DNA of 64,000 bases from Oscheius onirici (Eukaryota > Nematoda > Chromadorea > Rhabditida > Rhabditidae), in NCBI GenBank assembly GCA_932521025.1, contig OW051473.1:5518001-5582000 (forward strand), given 5' to 3'. The position numbers were made by a program, and so were the translations under genes. Within the stretch, counting starts at the first letter, position 1. Each line of letters begins with the position of its first letter. The notes under the pieces were generated by a model. That model did not search any database. It was not told the DNA's origin and saw only the letters and a program-made list of their open reading frames with translations. This document shows positions 45,945-57,387 of the stretch, in pieces.

Positions 45945-48900
45945 TATGGTTCTTGTCCGATGCTATCGTCTCATATAAATTGAACTGAAAGAAGTCTGTT
46001 TAGTCTCAAAGAGGAGAAATCGTAGAGAAAGAAATGCGTGTGTACAATGCTCTCAATGATGGGAGGCTTCACGGGAATTTGTCATAAACGCCCGAAAAAG
46101 AAAAGAGCTGAATCGGCATTGATTGAAAACTCTAGTGAAATGGCTATAGTGGAACGGCCAAAAAGGAGCAACTGATCAGACGTCGACACAAGGACAAAAG
46201 AGCAAAATGCCATAGGAGGCGTCATAGTAGCCCACCTCTGAGTAAGCACTGATGACTAATTCGGGGCAGTGAGCTTCGCAACTACATCGCAAACGGTATC
46301 GATTACGCTTAGGTAGTGTCTTATCAGGAGTAAATCAACAGAAAACACGATGTTTGCTTACACGAGTTAGCTACTGATTATCTGAGCATGAGGCACAAAA
46401 TACCTCGGGAAACATTAAAAGAAATGAAATTTGTTTGGAAGCAGGACCAGAAATAGATGCCGATGGACTTGGAAGGCAGAACATCAAAACAAAATAGCAA
46501 ATAGCGTGCAAGGCGACGCTTGGAAAACTCAATCAGGGCGGCCGTCAACTTGGTTGCTCGCATTATGCTTGTCCGGAAAGGATATCAGTCCTCTGTCTGC
46601 CGCCAAAAAACTACTCCCATGGTTTAAAGCGAACAAAATGCGGCACATTTGAATGGAAATGAAGCATGGTTGCAATGAAATGAGATAGGCAGGTTTGTCT
46701 CAAGAAAGGAAGTCCTCCGGGATTGAGCTTATAATTGCCATCGTTGTCTAGCTAGAAAAGGGAGGTGCTATGAAAGATATCTTGATGTTTTGGCTATGCA
46801 ATAATAATGAAATGGTGAGAGGAAAGATGAGAACTCTCGGAATGGCTCTGTTGAGGCGAAAGCTGGGAAGATCAGACACAAAGGCAACAATGCCTTCCAG
46901 CCAAAAAAGGACGAAATTTTGTCATATAATGTCGTACACACGGAACCTGTAATAATTCTCGCATTTTTGTGTCTGTTCTGATCTGTCAATTCCCATTATT
47001 TTCTATCGGATCACTGTCGTAAGTGAAAGTGTTCGTGGTCGGAATTTGATGATCCAGTAGTAGTGGAATACGGGAAAACATGAAACGCCGTAGAGCAACA
47101 AATAAAAGATCTTGGCAAACAATGAAATGGCCAGAGGTAAAGCGCGCTTCTTCTTTTTTTCTGCAATAGAGAATGTTGCCGTCTGCTATGATAGAGTGTC
47201 CGTGCTGATTTGCCCATGGGAAAATGTTAACATATCAAGGAAGAACTGAAAGAGAGGAGACAACGGCTGACGGTTGCCTTAGAAGCAAATTCACAGCAGG
47301 GGATGATGATGGGGCAGAGGAAAAAAGGCCCATCACGTTTGAATTGATACACATGAGTCATAATTATCGAAAAGATGATGAGAAGAATTCGAAAGCAGCT
47401 GTGTGTATGTTTCACAATAAACAGCTGAGAGGCAGAGGAGGGCGCGGAGGCATTTGTTGCTTGATTTTCGGACAAGTGCTCCAGGATGTTAGACGCCATA
47501 CATCCTCAGAGCCGCGTGAGGAGAGTTCTTATGCTCCAGAAAAAGTATGTCGGTGCAGTAAAGCGGGGCAATTTAGCTCCTCTTTGAAATGAGTCCTTAT
47601 TGAAAAAAAAGAGAAAAAGACCAAGCAGCCGTACAGCCAATTTGGCGGGCCCGCGATAGAACATTATCGCACCCGATAGCATGTTTGCCACCCACAAACC
47701 CACAGGTTTCTTGAGCATCGTGGGAGCGTTTTTGAAAACGGCCAACCCTCGTATTCATGTCCCCGTTTATGAGACATTGGCGCCCATTTCGCATTTGGAC
47801 TCGCGGCACATGCAAAAAGCTGTCAGGTGCTGTCGACAAGAAGTCCTCTTTGTTGACCTTCACGGAAACGAGACGCCTATCGAAGCGCGCCAGTGATACA
47901 CATCTACAGGAGGAGACTTTTCCACTTGAGCAAGCTCCGTCAGGAATCCCGCTCTACCTCTTTTCCCGTTGCTCATTTATGCAAAGGCAAATGAGCGTAT
48001 AATGTGTTCTTATCTTTTAATGGAAACAAAACATTGGAAAGAGAAAATGAAGAAAAATTGGGCGGGAGATTCGAACTAGCGAGACACATGTTCTGCGCGT
48101 ACAGACACCATGGCCTATTAATCTCAAAGCTACCAAGAGTTGCCACTTTGCAAAGCGTACGAACGACAGGAAAAAGTGAAAAGAGTCGTCTTCTAACCAC
48201 AAATGAGTCCAGTGGAACGCGCAATTTCGCTCATTAGTGCCCAGCAAGAATGCGAACATCATATCAAATTCTGCAAAAGGGCGATGGCAGCGAAAATGAG
48301 AAGAAACTTGTCTGAGTGTGATGTCCTCTAGACGTTTATGTTTTATGTTTGAAGGCTCGACGTGTGGTCAAAAACAATGATAAGTTTAAAGAGGAAGGAG
48401 GCAAACGCCAAGAGGCGCTGTTTTTCAAGGTTGCGTCGGATTTTGGGCCTCTAACTTTTCGCAATCGCTTTAGAGTTTATTTCGCCCGCCAACCGGAATA
48501 GTTCTGAGGTGGGAGTGTTGCCATGAATCAGCAGCGACACATGTTGTGTCACTTTATTGTCTGTCCAACGTAAACTGCTCAAATTTCGTCACTTACGTTA
48601 TTTTATCCGACGCCCTCTCAGTTTGCGAAAGACGATTTTGCGAAAAAGGATACTAGCTCTAGTGTAAGATTGAGCAATTTCGGACTGGACTCACGTGTCC
48701 GAGGTCATTTTTGGGTTAGATTAAAGTCACGATAGTAAGCTGCAGCTGCCACTCAAAAAGGAAAATCGTGAATTTGGGCAAAAATAACAGCACGCGACCT
48801 TGCGAGTCGCCAGCTTTGTTTGCAGATTAGACGCATTGGAGTGATGCGGCTCCACCTGTCAAATTTTTGGTTCCGGGCAAGGGCGCAAAAATTTGCAATT

Positions 48901-49339
48901 GAGAGCGAGTCCGCGCAATGTCGACGGGTGTGGTAGTCGTTTCACGTTTTTTCCTAGAGCATTTGAAAATAGCGCCAGTTGGCGCTCGCTCAGCTCATAA
49001 ATCGCCACAGTCGTGCAATGCGCTCCACACAACACCAATTTGATATACAATTCTTTGAAATCGGCGACAATGCCAAGGATGTCAGGGAAAGGTCGACATT
49101 GGAAACAGAGAAATAAAGGCTATAATGATTTTAATTAGAGTAATTGCAAGTTTTTTGGCCGGTGTTCCACGAGAAGATCCATAGTCAAGCAGCACATTGA
49201 GAGTGCGGATTCTCTCATTCACACAAACTCCGTTGCTAGGAGAGTTCAGTCCTTTTGATCCGATTAGTCGAAATCTTTACACGAAATGCTACATTCAGTT
49301 GTTTTCTCTTCATTTTTTTCTTGAAAACATCTACTCGTA
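45945..49339. other. 3.4-kb stretch without a supported gene
   Basis: The largest gene-free block. Many ORFs of 60-120 codons occur on both strands with no splice context. A B-box-like AGTTCGAATCTCC occurs on the minus strand near 48070, but no cloverleaf can be drawn. It may hold 5' regulatory DNA of the Ig gene (upstream of 45944). Confidence 0.5.
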
Positions 49340-50684
49340 TCAGAAGTCGACTTTCGACAGGGAAATAAGTAAGACTCCAACTATAGTGACCACTATACCA
49401 GTCACAAGAGCCGCAATGTTCCATTTTCCCTGGAAATCTTCGCAATAAATCACCAAAAAAAGTTCTCACTCTAATTTCGCGGAAAAGCAAGACAGCCCAG
49501 AGAGACGTAACGATACCAGGACTCTTTGAAATTATCGGGTAAGCGATAACCTAAACATCATTTTTGTAAACAATTCAAGTTAGGTCTACCTGTCCTAAAT
49601 AGTGATTAGCCGCAAAGAAGCTGCAAGTTGCAACACCATAAATAACCCCCGCCGAAAGTGAAGGAACGGCCAGTTCAGGGTTCATAAATGGCCGATTTTT
49701 CCTGAAAAAAAACATGACATATTGAAATGTACTACCTGACTAGTGAGTAGACCGAAAAGACTACTGTCGATGTCCATAGAGCTCCTACAGAAAAAGCAAA
49801 AAAGTGAGCGTGTAGAAGAGGGGAGGCATCCGGCTCTGTGGCTACGACATAATTGATGCCAGTCAGCATGTTTCCGTACAAGAAACCCACTAAACAGCAA
49901 AGTGCAATGCAGCTGAAAAAATGTAGTTAAAAATATAAGTTTTTTTCTCTGCGTCTACCCAAGCCGAAGAATAGTGGATGGGTTGTGATCTTCTTCAACT
50001 TCTTCTTCTTTCTCCTTGATGATCTGAAACGTATATTTTGGTTGCCAATTTCTCTAGGAATACCTGAGCTGGTGCAGGTCTTACTTTCATGGGATAGTGC
50101 CTGATTGGGGCGAAGATGCAACCGCTGAAACATAGAAAATAGTTAAAACATAGCTGGGAAGATCACCCAATGCAAACAATGAGAACTCCGACCAAGTTTA
50201 GAAGATTGTGCTTTGGCTCCAGCATTGGACTGAATCAATTTACCTTTTAAGCTTATGTCAGTGCTACATTCCGAATAGGCCAAAACGGCTAACGGCCCAT
50301 CCAACAATACATGTTACTGTATTCCAAAGAAGTGCTCCAACAGCCATTCCCAACCCATCCATGATGAAAACAGTTAGTGCATTGCCTAATTAATAACCGT
50401 ACTGTTTCGATCAACTTTTCTTACCAAGTGCAAAAAATATTCCGCCAACCATGGCCATCGGGTAAAAGGTGGGACATCCTATGAATAGATGCACAACGAC
50501 GGCTGATAGAAACTGTCCGATGCACATCAGCCATTGGAAAAAGACTCCTAGAGCTTGTTGTTTTCAATACGCACATATTTTACCATCAGCTGCCTCAAAC
50601 CATCTGCAAGGCACATAGGTAGAACCATATGTTACAACTGCAAGCACGGCGTAAAATGCTCCAAGCAGAGTATTTTGGTCCATT
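49340..50684 (-). CDS. TMEM144 family multi-pass membrane protein
   Basis: Ten minus-strand exons from ATG 50682-50684 to TGA 49340-49342, phases matching. MDQNTLLGAFYAVLAVVTYG STYVPCRWF is the hallmark TMEM144 N-terminus (G......V.FGS.Y.P......GDG.FFQW). QWLMCIGQFLSAVVVHLFIG, VGGIFFALGNALTVFIMDGL, LGMAVGALLWNTVTCIVGW, CIALCCLVGFLYGNMLTGIN and VIYGVATCSFFAANHYLGQV give ten or so hydrophobic spans. A charged loop (IIKEKEEEVEEDHNPSTILR) sits in the middle. The end is ALVTGIVVTIVGVLLISLSK. The family belongs to the drug/metabolite transporter superfamily (GRP-type sugar-transporter-like); the substrate is unknown. Confidence 0.92.
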
Positions 50685-50996
50685 ACCCTAAAATCTGTTA
50701 GTTTGGGTTGGAAAAAGAAAGATTGTTGGCTGACAATAGTTGTGCCTCTTATTGCCGCCGTTCAGTAATCCAACGGTCGCTTTGCATTCATTGCACCGTC
50801 TGCTTTCTACTAGATCATTGAACTTTCAATTCTATTAAAATTGTCCCTAACTTTTTAATAATACGATTAGTACTTAAGGGCGGTTCCGTCTTCCACATTA
50901 CACCACCACTGTTTTGCTGTTCTTTCGAATTTTTGGCGTCTCGTGAAGCTGCTTCTTCTAATAATATTTCTCTTATTTTGTATAGTTGATATCCTT

Positions 50997-51137
50997 ATGG
51001 CTGATCAGCCGTTGAGCCCTTGGCCGAGCAATATTCCAGAAAGTATTAAACCTGTGGCTGTTGTGTAAGTTAACCGAGTTACGTCATTGGCTACTTTCAG
51101 TACTGATCAGCAAGGTGGAGTGTCTCTGCAACTCTGA
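50997..51137 (+). CDS. possible two-exon microprotein, 34 aa
   Basis: ATG 50997 opens MADQPLSPWPSNIPESIKPV AV. A GTAAGT donor at 51065 and a CTTTCAG acceptor ending 51100 join it to TDQQGGVSLQL, TGA, in frame. It lies between the divergent end of TMEM144 and the 3' end of the guanylate cyclase, on the opposite strand to both. The short length makes chance possible; the strong splice pair is the only support. Confidence 0.3.
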
Positions 51138-51195
51138 CCCCTGTCCAGCATCAAATGGATAAGTACAAATATTCATTTACAATATATACAAGTGT

Positions 51196-54100
51196 TTAAT
51201 CAAAGAGAAGCCAGAAAGTCTCCATCACTCCTTTTCCCTGAAATACACGTTGCTGTTATAGTCCATCTCTTTACCTTGATAATAACATCTCCCCTACATT
51301 CTGTTCTGTATTCTGGATAGTTTTTAAGTAAAAGTTCGTTTGCTTGAGGTGAAAGATGAATGTGACCAGCCTTTCCGTTGCTTTCCATTCGACTGGCCGT
51401 GTTGACCGTATCACCAAACAAGCAGTATCTGGGCATTGTGAGACCAACAACACCCGCAACACAAGAACCTGAACGAAATTAAATTAGAAGTTTAAGGGTA
51501 ATTGACCGGAATGCATTCCAACGCGAATGTTGACAGTTTCTGCTGGCAAATGGGGGACTCTGAATCGAACTAACGCCTTCAGGAGGGCTATGGACATGCT
51601 GGCAATCTCCTGAATATCCTGTACATTTGTTTCCTTCATGATAGCAGACCTTTACATGACCATTTCCATTTCTGTGAGGCAGACCGGACACACACAAGTA
51701 GCCGTCACCAATAGTTTCCACTTTGTAGGCGTCATGTTCATCAATGATGCTATCGAAGATGGTGTAAAGTTCGTTCAGAAGCGTGACAACCTGTCAATCT
51801 GTCTTTGTTTATCAGTAATTGTACCTGAAGAGGAGTGCATTTGCTGGCAAGTGTCGTGAAGCTGACAACATCAGAAAAGAAAATGGTCACACTATCAAAG
51901 GTTTCAGGCTGGACAGTCTGTCCCAGCTTCAGTTTTTCGGCTACTTGTCTAAAAAAGCGTTTACTGGTGCGGGAAAGAAGCTACTTTGGAAGCATCCTGT
52001 ACAAAAGAACATCACTTTTCTTCTTCTCTTCGACCAGTTCTTTAGTTCGTTCTTCCACTTCAGCTTCCAGCGTCGTAGCATATTGCTCCAAAACGTTGAA
52101 AACATGATCCATAAGGTTGTCACTTCGGCTAGAGGATTATTTAGATTACCAGTGTTGCAACTTACCTTCCGTGGTTCATGTTTCTCAATAAACTTTTGAT
52201 TGTACCAATATCTGGTCGATTTTTAGCCTCTTCTTCCCAACAGTCACGGCATAACGCCAACTGAAAAAGGTTTTTACAGGAAGAAATTATCATTACCAAA
52301 GCAGGATTGACATCGATGGATTCGTGTGGCTCCAAATTCGGTCTCAACTTGTTTCGTCCACCCTTTTTCACCATGAAGATGATTTCTAAACATTGCAATT
52401 TTCAGGCTCAGTTTGAACCAGTACCGTCGGCATCTTCTTTTCGATTGTCCAGATCCCAAGCCTGAGTTCTTGAAATCATTGAAGAGATCAAAATAGCAAT
52501 GCTAAAGTTTATATTTGGTGCTAAAGCATGTCAAAGTGCCTGTATATGTCTCCTTCTTTTGTGCCAGTCATGTTCAGTGAATCACGAAGAATCTCAGGTG
52601 CAGTATAGAGTTGAACTGAAACGTTTGTATCAGCGAACTGAGTCTCTTCACCTTCTTCCGTTCGTTTCTCCAGTTCACGAAGGAATGGAATTCCGTATCC
52701 TGATATTTTGACTTGCCAGCGGTCGCTGACAAGACAGCTGGACGCAGTGAGGTAGCCATGAAACCCTATAAAGGAGGAATGAATGTAGCTCATGCCCTGA
52801 ACAAGTTTTGTAAATAAACGTAACGAAAACTACGTTGACAATATCCTTGATGAGACAGTATACAAAGAATCCGTCCATGTTAATAGAACTTTTCGTGACG
52901 ACGTCCTTAAGACCTGAATAAAGGAGAGTGCGATACACATACTCTTATACTTCCTCTGGTGCAAAATTTCCAACAAGCCAGATAAAGAGGTCCGTCAATG
53001 GACATTCCAACGAATCTGTTGACATTTTCCTGATCCATATCGCGCAGTTTTCTCAAATGAGATTGATCGTCTTTGCTCAAAATCGGTCTCCTTTCGTGTT
53101 TTTCAGCAGCGATTGGCTCCTGAACGAATGTGAGTTTTATCTACAATTGGCTACCTTTTCATAGGTGTAGAAAGCGAAATGCTGTGTTTCTACTCTGCTT
53201 TCCAAAGTCATTTTGGTTGATGTCGTGCTGGGTCCACTTTGAAGAGAGTGCATCGACTGCTCACCAGTCTGAAGTAAGTGTTAAAAGATTATGGTAGTCG
53301 GTTCACCTTGCTCATGATTTTCACCAGTGCATTGAAAGGAATCTGCCACATTCTGTTCAGACGGTCTTGTTCAGCCCTTCTCTGTCTGAAACATTCTGTT
53401 TGTATTATCTGCTTCACTTATCACCTCAGAGACATGTAAATAGCCATTATTGCCGAAAGAATAGTGAATCCAATAATAATAGATCCGGCAATAACAATCC
53501 ACAAATAATCTCTCAAAAAGTTTGCCGGACACACAGTACCTGAATTTGTGTCAATTCACTCAAAATGATCACAAACCAGAGTAGCCACAAATGGGAACAT
53601 AGTTTGGTTTTATTCCACCGTAGGCATACCATATGGTAGCATCGTTCGATAGTATTTTGGTAAAATTCTGAAGGCTAGAAAATCTAGACTAGTTGTAATT
53701 TACCATGACGCCGACGCAGATCCCTATGTCTGCAATCCTCATCTCAATTCCTTGGCTATCCATCGTGACGAAATTCATCTGCGGACATCTCTTTCCGTCA
53801 GTGCCGATGATGACGTGACCAGACATACCTAATAATGCTGGATTAGATCTGTCTAGAGAGCCTCATACCATTGAATTCATCCTGACTGCTCAACACCATT
53901 CGTGACCCGTTATTATACTGGTCAGGTTCTCGGGTCAGAGTTTCGTTCAATGTTCGGAAATATAAATAAGCCGTGTCGTGCAGTTGATCAGCATACTCGG
54001 CGGCCTAAAAGCTATGTAATGTTCGATTGCCTGATCTACATCGGTGGGACAGTTGGTGCAATTGTACGGAGGTTCCTTCATTCTTCGAATTACTTCTTTC

Positions 54101-55391
54101 TTGAATTCTGCTTGAGTTTTGGTGTCTACGGACGAATAGAGAACCTGAAATTGGACTGCTATCAGTGAACAGGTGAGCGTCACTGCGAATGTCCTCCTGA
54201 ATGCCGTCTTCACATCTTCGTCTCTGCCATCGGGATTACTCGAAATATCTTTCCAAACAGGCACAATTTCTCCATTGGGACTGATATCTAATGGTATCGT
54301 AGGGTATCGTATTCACTACTGATTTTACCAGTATAAGAAGCTTTGGCCGCTGCAAAAATGTAGACCCATTCAGCATTGACCATATTGTTTTCGAATGCAG
54401 CCAGCATGAAGTTTCTTCGGTATTCAAACACATCCGGAAGACATACAACCACAACTAAATAAACGTTGTATCGTATACATCGTTTCTACTTCTAGCCCTT
54501 TGACGAATCTTTCCCAGCTGAATTTTCAAGCCAGAAACTGAAAAGTCTGTCAATTGCAGAGTGACTGTGATCGTGGTATCGTTGGCAGAATCCGAAGCAG
54601 ACTAAAACATTTCTCATCAAATCACAATGAGGAAGACGTGCCTGAATATCTGATCCAACAAATGAGCATTTGTTATCGTTGGAAGCAACCAATGCAAACT
54701 CAACCCATTTGTTCATGTTGATTATTTGAAAAACGGCCTGAGCAACACTGAAGCAAAATCGTAACGGTTTCTATAAAAACGGTTCTACGTATCAGAGGTA
54801 GCGGCAATAGTAATTGAGGTAGGGTATCTGCTATTGTCCATGAGCTGAGAAGATGTTACAAGACCCCACGTGTATAGAGGAATGTTATAGACTCCAGAAA
54901 CAATGGAGGAAATAAACGCAGCTAAAATTGTAATAAATTTGTGTACATGGAGTAACGCACGTCTGTTACACGTAGGCCCAATAATAACACTGACATTGAG
55001 ATCCAAAATCAGCTGTGCTGTCAATCCAGCAGCTTCAGATTCTATACAGTCGTCAAACAACGTATAGAGCCTGCAGAATTTGATTTAATAACAGTACTCT
55101 TACTATACTTACTGTACATTAACTCCGTTTAATAAACTTTCGTTGTTGGCTCGTTCCATAGCTATTTGCAGCGCAGAAGCACTTCCCTACTTTTTCATTG
55201 AGAAAGTAATGTTAGTGTTATACCTGATAGCCAACGTATTGACCAAATTCTGTGCTATTTCGGACACCAAGAACACCAACTCTGAGTGTCAAGTTGGAAG
55301 CTGAATCAACCGCCGTAATCAAAAATATAATCTGAAATGATGCTTGAACTGTCAGCTGGAAAAATACCACAATTGAAATAGAAGGTGTCAT
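51196..55391 (-). CDS. receptor-type guanylate cyclase (gcy family)
   Basis: The minus-strand start near 55391 gives [20 protein letters not shown], then [17 protein letters not shown]. The extracellular ANF-receptor domain contains [20 protein letters not shown] and [14 protein letters not shown]. One TM ([20 protein letters not shown]) precedes the kinase-homology domain: [69 protein letters not shown] coiled coil follows ([20 protein letters not shown]). The cyclase domain has [29 protein letters not shown] and [16 protein letters not shown]. The end is [19 protein letters not shown] 51196-51198, after a 40-nt final intron. Such receptors make cGMP in chemosensory neurons or other tissues. 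The kinase domain is a pseudokinase as in all family members. Over 20 exons; the individual ends are approximate. Confidence 0.9.
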
Positions 55392-55735
55392 CGTTAGGCG
55401 AGACAAAGTATGCAGTAGTTTATTGCCAAGGAAGCCACTAACCCGTAATCCTAGCTCATATTGCCTGTTATGACTTCTTACGCCTACCGAGAAGCTTCTT
55501 CTCAATAAAGTACGACAAGGAACCATATATGTGTATGAATCAGCTGATATGTTTCTAAATCCGAGTAGTATTTACATATTGCGTGGCAGTGCCCAGCAAG
55601 TGTCCGACATTAACGGCAGCGAATTTGCATAGCTGTAGCGGAAGTGTGACAAAGAAAACAAAGAAAACTAGATGAGACAAGAGACCCACTTTGAGTATTT
55701 AAATGAAATGTGAGAGAAGCCAAATCACCTCAACG

Positions 55736-56884
55736 ATGAGAACAACTCTTTCCCTTCTTCTTGCTATCGGAGTCGCTTCGGCAGCTCTCATCTGTGACCC
55801 AACTGCCCGTAAGATCCATTTTTTGAGACTTCTAATAAGTTTTGTTTAGTTTGCGATCCCATCCAACGCTGTCAAAATGGACTTACCTGTTCCAACATTG
55901 TAGGATTTTTAATAATAAAACTGACGTTTATATATCTAGGATCCTACGTTCGGGATTGGCCAATGCTGCTATGATCCTAACTCTGTCACTACACGAGGAC
56001 TTTACACCAACTATCCCATCTATGGAGTGTCGACCACCAGAAGCAACTATCCTCGTAGAATACTACAATAGAAAGTGATAAATCTCTTTAGATAATTCTG
56101 TCAACGGCTTGGTCACAGCCAATCCATTCATCGGAGCTAATCCCACATCTTCCTTCGGATGTCAAGATCTAGTAAACCCTACTACCGGAGTATCTGACTG
56201 CATTTCCCGGTATCAACTCGTTTTATCTTTTGCAAAATGTGCTTAGCGTCGCTCTGTGTCAGGACTCTCAATATTTCGACATTATGACAGTTCAATGCCC
56301 ACACACATGCCAGAGGTGACTCTACTTATTAGTTGTATCACTGGAAATAAATTTCAGATGCGGAATTTACAGCGGTTCAACTATTTCCAGCTGGAAAACA
56401 ACAACCTATGGTCCTATCTCGAGTTTGTTTTCAATGAAATTCCTTATCATGCAGTTGCGTCTCCAGGCTCGTGCACAGATAGGCTAAATCCAAAAACGGG
56501 AGTTTCGGACTGTGCCAACCAGTCATATCTCTGCTACAACAGCATGTACCAGTTAGTACCTGTTTTTGAAGATATGAGGAAATGGTTTCAGGTCGCTGAT
56601 GAAAGAGCAATGTGCTAGAACTTGCGGTTTCTGCACGGGAGCTGGATTGACTTCAACGATGAGGTTCAACACATTCTTTAACCCAAGATCTTCCTCCACC
56701 ACAATGAGACCTGGTTACCTAAAAGTGTTGCCTTGACTCGCTTGGTTTTACAGGAACCTGTGTGGACACGATCAACGTCCGTACTGGAATATCCGACTGT
56801 CCTCAACTGGCTTACCTCTGCACTCGTTCAAACTACGCCTACTTGATGCGAACCCAATGTCCGCGCACTTGTGGATTCTGCTAA
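55736..56884 (+). CDS. secreted protein with three ShKT domains
   Basis: The signal peptide is MRTTLSLLLAIGVASA. A Cys-rich unit follows (CDPIQRCQNGLTCSNI, GIGQCCYDPN). Three ShKT-type units come next: (1) CQDLVNPTTGVSDCISRVAL, FDIMTVQCPHTCQRC; (2) CTDRLNPKTGVSDCANQSYL, SLMKEQCARTCGFC; (3) CVDTINVRTGISDCPQLAYL, AYLMRTQCPRTCGFC and stop TAA 56882-56884. Each has the six-Cys CxD......SDC......C......C..TC..C layout. Nine exons are in phase. Nematodes secrete many ShKT proteins, alone or attached to enzymes. Here there is no catalytic domain, so a structural or channel-modulating role is possible but unproven. AATAAA is present near 56927. Confidence 0.88.
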
Positions 56885-57387
56885 AACGCTCCCTTCCGAC
56901 ACATCTACTCACTAATAACCCATTTCTAATAAATCTTTCTTTATCTTGTCAGACAAAAAAGTATTACGGACGCTATGTGCCCATCTAGTTCCAGGAGAGC
57001 AAAATCTTGTCTCGGACATCTCAATAAATGCGATTCACACGCCTCCTTATCACGCTTTGCACTGTGCACTAATGGCAGCTTTGGAGACGACAAAAGAAAG
57101 ACTAGAACGATTCATTTGCTCCAAACGGTCACTTGGCGTGCCAAAGTCCTGCTCTACCGTGATAGATGATAACAGAATGGATTAAAGAAGCAGTTTTCCT
57201 GGCTGTTGTTCCATTCAAAGTTGCTTGCACATTAACACGCCCTTTTATCAGCTGAGCGAACCCACATCACCAAAACGGTGTCTGAGAGCGATCCGCACGA
57301 TTTAAAGGCGCCGTTCCGTTGTTGATCTTCTCTCCTTCGCACTTTCTCCTGTTACTCTGACTATTCAATCGTTATCACATTTGAAAG
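56885..57387. other. intergenic
   Basis: Poly(A) region of the ShKT gene and promoter of the transporter. No exon was supported. Confidence 0.5.

Noticed and set aside
48040-48160. tRNA-like B-box on the minus strand (AGTTCGAATCTCC)
   Set aside because: The T-stem does not pair, and no matching acceptor stem or anticodon arm could be drawn.
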